Source of the DNA: Hungatella sp. UBA3402 | GTDB taxonomy: Bacteria > Bacillota > Clostridia > Lachnospirales > Lachnospiraceae | Reading direction: 5' to 3' | NCBI GenBank assembly: GCA_002358555.1 | Contig: DEPC01000200.1 | Location: 1-16,102 of the forward strand | DNA: 16,102 nucleotides | Part shown: piece by piece, positions 6,232-12,711 of the stretch | Position numbering within the stretch: position 1 is the stretch's first letter | Layout of the letters: every line of letters starts with the position of its first letter | The notes under the pieces: generated by a model | The model's database searches: none | The model's input: the letters and a program-made list of their open reading frames with translations, nothing else | Told to the model about the DNA's origin: nothing | Position numbers and translations under genes: made by a program

Positions 6232-7929
6232 ATGCGGAAATTAGGAATTGGCTATCAGGATTTTGAAGAATTAAGAAAAAATAACAATTTTTATGTCGAT
6301 AAAACAAAATTTATTTGCGACTGGTGGGCAAATGGGGATGCAGTGACACTGATTACCCGTCCAAGAAGATTTGGTAAAACACTCATGATGAGTACAGTGG
6401 AAGCCTTTTTCTCAGTAAAGTATACAAACCGCAGAGATTTATTTGAGGGATTACAAGTATGGGAAGATAACGATATGCGCAAGCTTCAAGGAACTTATCC
6501 CGTGCTTTCTATTAGTTTTGCTGATATGAAAGAAAATACCTATATACAAGCAAGGAAGAAGATTTGTCGTATTTTAAAAGAACTTTATAATCGTTACCAT
6601 TTTCTATTAGAAGGCGATTTACTTACTGAGAGTGAAAAACGAGATTTCCAGCATATTTCTATTGATATGGAAGACAATGAAGCCTCCTATTCATTAAAGG
6701 CATTATCGAATTATCTTTTTCGTTATTATGATAAAAAGGTAATTATACTGCTTGATGAATATGATACCCCTATGCAAGAAGCTTATATCAATGGATATTG
6801 GGAGGAATTGGCTTCATTTACTAGGAGCTTGTTTAACTCGACGTTTAAGACGAATCCTTATATGGAAAGGGCGATTATGACAGGTATTACCAGGGTAAGT
6901 AAGGAGTCCATATTTTCTGATTTGAATAATCTTGAAGTAGTGACAACAACTTCCTCAAAATATGCAGATTGCTTCGGATTTACAGAGGTAGAAGTATTTG
7001 AGGCACTGGATAAATTTAATTTGTCTGATAGGAAACAGGAAGTAAAACAGTGGTATGATGGATTTACCTTTGGGAACCAGACAGATATCTATAATCCCTG
7101 GTCTATTTTAAACTATTTGGATAAAAAACAATTTGGAACCTACTGGGCCAATTCCAGCTCTAACGGCTTGGTAGGAAAATTGATTCGTGAAGGGAGTAAA
7201 GAGCTGAAAGTTTCTTTTGAGAGTCTGCTACAAGGAGAAAGTATTACCACAGAGATTGATGAGCAAATTGTTTATGACCAACTAAATCAAGATGAACAGG
7301 CGATATGGAGTCTTTTGCTTGCCAGTGGGTATTTAAAGGTGAAACATTTTAAAGCATATTTATCTGATTTTGGGGAATGGAAACAGGAATATGAACTTCA
7401 ACTGACTAACTTTGAAGTAAGAACAATGTTCCGAACTATGGTGAAAAAATGGTTTGTTAGTGCGGTATCAGTTTACAATGATTTTGTAAAAGCATTGCTT
7501 TTAGGTGATGTAGATGCTATGAATGATTATATGAATCATGTTGCAGAGATTACCTTTAGCAGCTTCGATACCGGAAAGAAACTATCAAAATCGGAGCCAG
7601 AACGATTTTACCATGGGTTTGTGTTGGGACTCATAGTAGACCTGGCTGGGAGATATGTTCTGACATCAAACAGGGAAAGTGGCTTTGGAAGATATGATGT
7701 CATGTTAGAACCGTTATATCCCAACAGAGATGACGGAATTATCCTGGAGTTTAAAGTGTTTCAGCCGAAAAAGGAAAAGGACTTGGAAGATACCGTGAAA
7801 GTGGCCCTAAAACAGATTGATGAAAAAATGTATGAAGCTTCCTTGATAGCAAAAGGAATTGAGAAAGAAAGGATTCGCAAGTATGGATTTGCTTTTAATG
7901 GAAAAGAAGTATTGATTGGAAGCAGCTAA
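6232..7929 (+). CDS. AAA-ATPase-like / PD-(D/E)XK nuclease domain protein
   Basis: This is a complete 565-residue member of the AAA-ATPase-like (PF09820) plus PDDEXK_9 (PF08011) architecture. The N-terminal half has the family's P-loop variant RPRRFGKT (K49, T50) preceded by the typical FYVDKTKFICDWW segment, and the Walker B ILLDEYDTP (D175, E176). The C-terminal domain ends with GRYDVMLEP (D489) and IILEFKVF (E506, K508), the D...ExK nuclease triad. Such proteins are abundant, multi-copy genes of gut anaerobes; their function is unproven. I chose ATG 6232 over ATG 6223 because GGAG (6219-6222) abuts the earlier codon and sits 9 nt from the later one. It has its own terminator just after the stop and looks monocistronic. 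All key residues are present, unlike the broken Rpn-type nuclease next door. Confidence 0.9.
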   Translation: MRKLGIGYQDFEELRKNNNFYVDKTKFICDWWANGDAVTLITRPRRFGKTLMMSTVEAFFSVKYTNRRDLFEGLQVWEDNDMRKLQGTYPVLSISFADMKENTYIQARKKICRILKELYNRYHFLLEGDLLTESEKRDFQHISIDMEDNEASYSLKALSNYLFRYYDKKVIILLDEYDTPMQEAYINGYWEELASFTRSLFNSTFKTNPYMERAIMTGITRVSKESIFSDLNNLEVVTTTSSKYADCFGFTEVEVFEALDKFNLSDRKQEVKQWYDGFTFGNQTDIYNPWSILNYLDKKQFGTYWANSSSNGLVGKLIREGSKELKVSFESLLQGESITTEIDEQIVYDQLNQDEQAIWSLLLASGYLKVKHFKAYLSDFGEWKQEYELQLTNFEVRTMFRTMVKKWFVSAVSVYNDFVKALLLGDVDAMNDYMNHVAEITFSSFDTGKKLSKSEPERFYHGFVLGLIVDLAGRYVLTSNRESGFGRYDVMLEPLYPNRDDGIILEFKVFQPKKEKDLEDTVKVALKQIDEKMYEASLIAKGIEKERIRKYGFAFNGKEVLIGSS

Positions 7930-7933
7930 CGAA

Positions 7934-8206
7934 TTATGAAGTGTGAAACATAAAGCTTGATTCTGTGCTTTGGTCGGCTTCAGATTCAAGCCTTTTTTCT
8001 TTTCCTAAAACTTTCATTCCTGAAGCTTCAACAATTTTTACTGCCTCTTCTAATAGTGTAGCTTCTATACTTTCTTTTAGACTTTCTTTTGATAAGTACC
8101 ATATCTTGTCATTGTCAAGCAATAGATATATAATGTACCCTATAAAATAGACACAATAAGAGAAAGGGATTGCTTGAACTCTTTCTATAAAGATGTAATA
8201 TGTCAA
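7934..8206 (-). other. possible gene remnant, 90-codon open frame
   Basis: The minus strand is open for 90 codons in a region with no + strand gene. The middle (WYLSKESLKESIEATLLEEA followed by VKIVEASGMKVLGKEKR) looks like genuine helical protein, and the N-terminal part is hydrophobic. Against it: no ATG, only a TTG at the start, no ribosome binding site, a stop just upstream, and its 3' end overlaps the terminator at 7955-7998. I do not recognise the family. It may be a leftover of a decayed gene. Confidence 0.3.
7955..7998 (+). terminator. intrinsic terminator of the AAA-like gene
   Basis: GCTTGATTCTG (7955-7965) pairs with CAGATTCAAGC (7981-7991) over 11 positions with one mismatch, around a 15-nt loop, followed by C and six Ts (7993-7998). 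It begins 26 nt after the stop at 7929. Confidence 0.65.
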
Positions 8207-8328
8207 TATGTTGCCAACGACGTACTTCCACTACTTAAGAAGTGAAGGAGTTATTGCTATGAGAAGTTAAATTATAGCCTTTTGAAAAAGTTCTAACTTT
8301 AGTGTTATATTTAGAAAAAGATGAAAGA

Positions 8329-8426
8329 TATGCTAGAGCGTGTTTGAAAATTGATTTATGTCAATCATATATCACAAATGAAGTGTGTGAGTGACATGAG
8401 TGAATTTTCAGACACGCTTTAGCATA
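8329..8426. repeat. 98-nt palindromic element, MITE/REP-like
   Basis: The 24-nt ends (8329-8352 and 8403-8426) are inverted copies matching at 22 of 24 positions; both begin or end with TATGCTA...AGCGTGT...TGAAAATT. The interior adds TGTCA (8359-8363) against TGACA (8392-8396) and further partial pairing, so the whole piece can fold as one long hairpin. The outermost TA on each side could be a TA target duplication of a Tc1/mariner- or IS630-type miniature element. No reading frame is inside. Otherwise the stretch 7999-8702 holds no gene I can support; 8427-8633 is AT-rich and featureless. Confidence 0.7.
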
Positions 8427-8633
8427 TTGATATATTCATTTATTTTAAGTAAGAAATCGAATATGCGTAGCTTAACCTCAATATTAAGATTGAGCTGTGA
8501 GCAATGAATAAAAATGGTTACTCTATCTTTATAAAAGTAAAACAATGACTGATTGATGAATGGTAAGACATAATTATAGCAGATATTTTTTGATGTGCAT
8601 GAGAATAATTATATTGATATTTCTATATAAATA

Positions 8634-8662
8634 TTGATTTTATAACTATTTCAAGCTATAAT
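8634..8662 (+). promoter_or_regulatory. promoter of the type I restriction-modification operon
   Basis: TTGATT (8634-8639) and a perfect TATAAT (8657-8662) are separated by 17 nt. This would start transcription near 8669, giving a leader of about 34 nt before hsdM, with GGAGG at 8690-8694 placed 8 nt from the start codon. Confidence 0.7.
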
Positions 8663-8702
8663 AAATATAAGATTGTAAGAAGAATATATGGAGGAAAAAT
8701 AA

Positions 8703-10808
8703 ATGGCGGACATTAAAAAAATTGATGCAATGTGGGATGATTCACCGATTGATGTATCAGCGGAAGTGAATTTTATCTGGTCTATTGCAAACAAGTTAAG
8801 AGGGCCATATCAGAGCGATAAATATAAGGATGTAATTATTCCCATGGTTATTATCAGGAGATTTGAGTGTGCATTAGCAAAGACAAAAGCTGCTGTTGTG
8901 GCACAGTTTGAAAAAATACCTACCTATCCAGCCAAGGCAATGTATAAGATATCTGGCTATCAGTTTTATAATACAAGTAAATTTACATTAGCAGAGCTGC
9001 TCAATGATGCAGATCATCTTGCTGTAAATTTTAAAAGCTATATCAATGGATTTTCTGCTAATATCCAAGACATTATCAGGAACTTAGAGTTTGATAAGCA
9101 GATTGATAAAATGGATAAGCATAACAGATTACTTTCTGTTGTCAAAGCGTTTAGCGAGTTGGATTTAGATCCAGCGACAACTGATAATATGAAAATGGGC
9201 TATATTTTTGAGGAGCTTATCAGAAAATTTTCAGAAAATGCCGAAGCTGGCGACCATTATACTGGCAGAGATATTATCAAAGTTATGGTTTCCATTATTC
9301 TTGCTGAAGGCTGTGACGATATTTTTGATGATGGGAAGATTATTACAATCCTTGACCAAGCGGCTGGAACAGGTGGTATGTTATCTACTGCAAATAATTA
9401 TATCAAGCGTTTTAATCCGACAGCGGATATCAGACTATTTTCTCAGGAAGTGAATCCAGAGAGCTATGCTATGTGCCTTGCGGAAATGCTTATTCGTGGA
9501 CAAAACGCTGATAATATCAGATTACAAGATACCATGCAAGAAGATTGTTTCCCAGATACGAAAATGAGATTTATACTTGAAAATCCACCGTTTGGACAAC
9601 CATGGGGCGGCAAGGATGCTCCAGAAGGTGACGAAGAAGCTGTTAAAGCAGAAGCACTAAAGGGTGAAAAAGGCCGTTTTCCTGCTGGAACGCCTGGCTC
9701 TGGTGATATGCAGCTATTGTTTATCCAGTCAGCCATGAATAAGTTAGATGATAATTGTGGGCGTGCGGCAATTATTGAAAATGGCTCTCCGTTATTTAGT
9801 GGCGGCACTTCGTCTGGTGAATCTCAAATAAGAAGATGGTTGCTTGAAAATGACTATATCGAAGCAATTATCCAGTTGCCAACAGATATGTTTTACAACA
9901 CAGGCATTGCTACATATATTTGGGTTCTTTCCAAAAATAAGCGCAAAGAAAGAAAAGGTAAGCTACAGCTTATAGATGCCTCTTCTTTTAAACATGCTTT
10001 GAGGAAATCACTTGGAAATAAGAGAAATGAAATTACTCCAGAAGACAGAGTTATCATTGCTAAACTCTATGCAGATTTTACGGAAAATGAATATTGTAAG
10101 ATATATAATAATACAGAATTTATGTATCGTGAATATGCGGTTATGCAGCCGCTTCAAAGAAGCTATGCCATTACAAGAGAAAGAATTGATGCAATGTTGT
10201 CTAGTGGGGCGTTATCTTTTCTGTATGATGAAGCGAAAGTTGACAAGCTTGAAAATGCCGATGAACTTAGCGGAAAAGATAAAGCAAAGTTAGAGAATTA
10301 TAAGAGGAATAAGCCTATTTATGATTCTATCATTGAGGCTCTGAATAGAGCTATTTCTGACACTGTATATATGAATCCAGAGACATTTACTCCTGTTATT
10401 ACGAATCTCCTCGCAAGCATTGAGGAGGAAAAGGCAATAAAGAAGATTGTAGATAAGGTGGTGAATGGCCTTTCTGTTATAGATAAGAAAGCAGATATCC
10501 AGAAAGATAAAACAGGGAATATCCTTTATGATACTATAACAAAGGATATCGAGATTGTGCCTTATAATGTAAATATAGAGGATTATATGGAGAAGGAAGT
10601 ATTGCCACATGTCCCTGATGCTAAATGGTTCTTTGAAGAGAATTTGAGCGCAAAGAATCCAGTGGTAAAAATAGGGGCAGAGATTCCTTTCACTAGATAT
10701 TTTTATAAGTATCAGCAACCAGAAAGTAGTAAGATTTTACGCCAAAAGTTTATTGACCTTGAAAAGTCTGTAAATGAAAGAATTTTGAAACTTTTTAAGG
10801 AGGATTAA
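8703..10808 (+). CDS. hsdM: type I restriction-modification methyltransferase subunit HsdM
   Basis: This is a 701-residue N6-adenine DNA methyltransferase subunit that works as M2S with HsdS and is also part of the restricting complex. An N-terminal helical domain (about 15-150, including IWSIANKLRGPY and IPMVIIRRFECAL) precedes the Rossmann-type catalytic domain. SAM-binding motif I is DQAAGTGG at 218-225; the usual form is DPACGTGG, so P and C are replaced by Q and A. The catalytic motif IV, NPPFG, is at 294-298, and YTGRDIIKVMV at about 186 is the typical lead-in. The C-terminal part after about residue 510 is long and helical and ends IPFTRYFYKY...LEKSVNERILKL; the protein is longer than classical ~530-residue HsdM but matches long clostridial versions. 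It is the first gene of the operon, and hsdS begins 1 nt after its stop. Subunit identity is firm. Confidence 0.95.
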   Translation: MADIKKIDAMWDDSPIDVSAEVNFIWSIANKLRGPYQSDKYKDVIIPMVIIRRFECALAKTKAAVVAQFEKIPTYPAKAMYKISGYQFYNTSKFTLAELLNDADHLAVNFKSYINGFSANIQDIIRNLEFDKQIDKMDKHNRLLSVVKAFSELDLDPATTDNMKMGYIFEELIRKFSENAEAGDHYTGRDIIKVMVSIILAEGCDDIFDDGKIITILDQAAGTGGMLSTANNYIKRFNPTADIRLFSQEVNPESYAMCLAEMLIRGQNADNIRLQDTMQEDCFPDTKMRFILENPPFGQPWGGKDAPEGDEEAVKAEALKGEKGRFPAGTPGSGDMQLLFIQSAMNKLDDNCGRAAIIENGSPLFSGGTSSGESQIRRWLLENDYIEAIIQLPTDMFYNTGIATYIWVLSKNKRKERKGKLQLIDASSFKHALRKSLGNKRNEITPEDRVIIAKLYADFTENEYCKIYNNTEFMYREYAVMQPLQRSYAITRERIDAMLSSGALSFLYDEAKVDKLENADELSGKDKAKLENYKRNKPIYDSIIEALNRAISDTVYMNPETFTPVITNLLASIEEEKAIKKIVDKVVNGLSVIDKKADIQKDKTGNILYDTITKDIEIVPYNVNIEDYMEKEVLPHVPDAKWFFEENLSAKNPVVKIGAEIPFTRYFYKYQQPESSKILRQKFIDLEKSVNERILKLFKED

Positions 10809-10809
10809 C

Positions 10810-12126
10810 ATGGTAAGAAAGATGAAAAATTCCGGTATAGAATGGTTTCCAATTATACCATATAGTTGGAAATTAGGTAGAATTAAAAATATTATTGATA
10901 TTTTAACGGATTATACTGCTAATGGTTCGTTTGGCGACTTGGCGAAAAATGTACAGTACCTTGATTATGAAGATTATGCAAGATTAGTACGATTGACTGA
11001 TTTAAGGGAAAAACTTGAAAATGAAGGGATTTATGTTAGTCAAGATTCCTATGAATATTTATCAAAGTCTAAATTATTTGGTGGAGAGGTATTGGTTGCA
11101 AATGTAGGAGCATATGCAGGGCTTTTTTGTGAAATGCCTGAAATTGATAAGAGAGCAACTCTTGGACCAAATATGTTTTTAATAAGAACTAATCAAAATA
11201 TGTTACAACATTATTTATTGTATTTAGGAAATTCAAAAATAGTGGGAGAACAACTAATCCAAAAAGCAGTTTCTGCTGCACAACCTAAATTAAATAAGAA
11301 TGATTTAAAAACTGTAGTGATTCCTATTCCATGTATTGAAGAACAGAAAAAAATTGCCGACTACCTCGATAAAAAATGCGCTGAAATAGATTCATTATCA
11401 TCGGACATTCAATCTCAAATTAGTATCTTGGAGGATTATAAAAAATCTGTCATTACAGAGGCAGTAACAAAGGGATTGAATCCTGATGTGGAAATGAAAG
11501 ATAGTGGGATTGAGTGGATTGGGGAGATACCTTCTGATTGGAAAATAACTCACTTCAAATATGTAGGAACTGTAAAATCAAATTTGGTAAATGTTAGTTT
11601 ATATCAAGATTATCCACAGATATCACCAGACAATATTGCAAAGGATTCAGGAATATTACTGGAATATAATACTGTTGAAGAAGCAGGTGTTATTAGTGAC
11701 AATCATTTATTTTACAAAGGACAAATATTATATTCAAAAATCCGTCCAAAATTGAATAAGGCGATAATAGCACCTTTTGATGGACTGTGTAGTGCGGATA
11801 TGTATCCAATAGAAACGAAAGAGTGTTCTAAATTTGTTTTATACATGATTTTATCGCAGTATTTTTTTAAACAGGTTACATTAGTAACAGAAGATAGAGT
11901 TAAAATGCCCAAAATTAACCAAGAAGAGTTAGGCAAGATAAATGTTGTTTGGCCGACAAGAAAGAGGCAAGAAGATATTGCAAAATATCTTGATTCTAAA
12001 TGCTCTGAAATAAATGGAGCTATTGAAGATAAACAGAAGCAATTAGAAGTCCTTGAACAATACAAAAAATCTCTGATTTACGAATATGTAACAGGAAAAA
12101 GGGAGGTTCCAGATAATAATGGCTAA
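10810..12126 (+). CDS. hsdS: type I restriction-modification specificity subunit HsdS
   Basis: The 438-residue subunit determines the DNA target of both methylation and restriction. It shows the two-fold repeat expected of HsdS: each half opens with K-(N/D)-S-G-I-E-W (6-12 and 230-236) and a P-x-x-W-K turn, then a variable target-recognition domain, then a conserved helical region (EEQKKIADYLDKKCAEID from about 177; RQEDIAKYLDSKCSEIN from about 386) ending in a coiled-coil with LEDYKKSVITEAVTKG or LEQYKKSLIYEYVTGK. Both halves are intact, so a bipartite recognition sequence is expected; the bases cannot be read from the protein. AAGGAGG at the end of hsdM serves as its ribosome binding site. 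Its last 8 nt overlap the start of the next gene. The variable halves look more AT-rich than hsdM. Confidence 0.95.
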   Translation: MVRKMKNSGIEWFPIIPYSWKLGRIKNIIDILTDYTANGSFGDLAKNVQYLDYEDYARLVRLTDLREKLENEGIYVSQDSYEYLSKSKLFGGEVLVANVGAYAGLFCEMPEIDKRATLGPNMFLIRTNQNMLQHYLLYLGNSKIVGEQLIQKAVSAAQPKLNKNDLKTVVIPIPCIEEQKKIADYLDKKCAEIDSLSSDIQSQISILEDYKKSVITEAVTKGLNPDVEMKDSGIEWIGEIPSDWKITHFKYVGTVKSNLVNVSLYQDYPQISPDNIAKDSGILLEYNTVEEAGVISDNHLFYKGQILYSKIRPKLNKAIIAPFDGLCSADMYPIETKECSKFVLYMILSQYFFKQVTLVTEDRVKMPKINQEELGKINVVWPTRKRQEDIAKYLDSKCSEINGAIEDKQKQLEVLEQYKKSLIYEYVTGKREVPDNNG

Positions 12127-12709
12127 AGATTATAATGCAATTCATTATATTCAAAATCAAGTGAAAAACTACAATGCAGATGATAAATTATCAGATTTAT
12201 TGATTCGTGGATTCAATCTTATTTATAACAATGAGGAATCAGATGGATGTGCGTCAAATTCTGTAGCATTATATGTTTGCCTCAAAAATATGGGTTTCAA
12301 TCCACAAATATACTATGGACTATGTGGTATTAAAAATGAATTTGAGTTTTATCACATGTGGATTGAATTGGATGAAAAAATTATTGACCTTGCAATTTAT
12401 GGAAATGCAAAATTTAATTTCTTTAGTGACAAATTGGCCCATATTATCGAAACACCTATTGTATTAGAAACGTATGATGAAGCAAAAATATGTTATGATA
12501 AATTTTTGTTTGATGATGACTGGAAACATGCAGCTATAAGTAATATAGAAAAGAAGTCATTGAAAGAGTACATAAACGATGCACCGAATAATAGCATGAA
12601 AAAATTGATATGTCGTTATATGGATGTATCACCGACAAAGGATAATATCAGCAAATTATTGGATAATATTAGTGATTTCCGCTTTGTGGAGTTAAGGGAA
12701 GGGAATTGA
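12119..12709 (+). CDS. transglutaminase-like cysteine protein inside the hsd operon
   Basis: This 196-residue protein is not a standard type I subunit. Residues 41-95 carry a Cys/His/Asp arrangement like the transglutaminase-like (papain-like) fold: GCASNSVALYVCLKNMGF with C44 at the start of a helix, then FEFYHMWIELDEKIIDLAIY with H79 on one strand and D90 on the next. In known families (for example the lasso-peptide protease type, Transglut_core3) such triads cleave peptides or transfer acyl groups. The remaining C-terminal half is helical with no motif I recognise. There is no signal peptide, so it is cytoplasmic. It overlaps hsdS by 8 nt, has GGAGG (12102-12106) inside hsdS, and ends 2 nt before hsdR, so translation is coupled to the restriction-modification genes. 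The fold assignment is inference from motif spacing; the substrate is unknown. Processing or control of Hsd subunits, or a separate defence function, are open options. Confidence 0.6.
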   Translation: MAKDYNAIHYIQNQVKNYNADDKLSDLLIRGFNLIYNNEESDGCASNSVALYVCLKNMGFNPQIYYGLCGIKNEFEFYHMWIELDEKIIDLAIYGNAKFNFFSDKLAHIIETPIVLETYDEAKICYDKFLFDDDWKHAAISNIEKKSLKEYINDAPNNSMKKLICRYMDVSPTKDNISKLLDNISDFRFVELREGN

Positions 12710-12711
12710 TA

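Noticed and set aside
10290..10718. 142-codon minus-strand frame
   Set aside because: It lies wholly inside hsdM and its isoleucine/leucine-rich content is what the antisense of AT-rich coding DNA gives.
12706..12711. TTG start for hsdR at 12706
   Set aside because: The ATG at 12712 is better placed relative to AAGGGAAGGG and does not overlap the previous stop.
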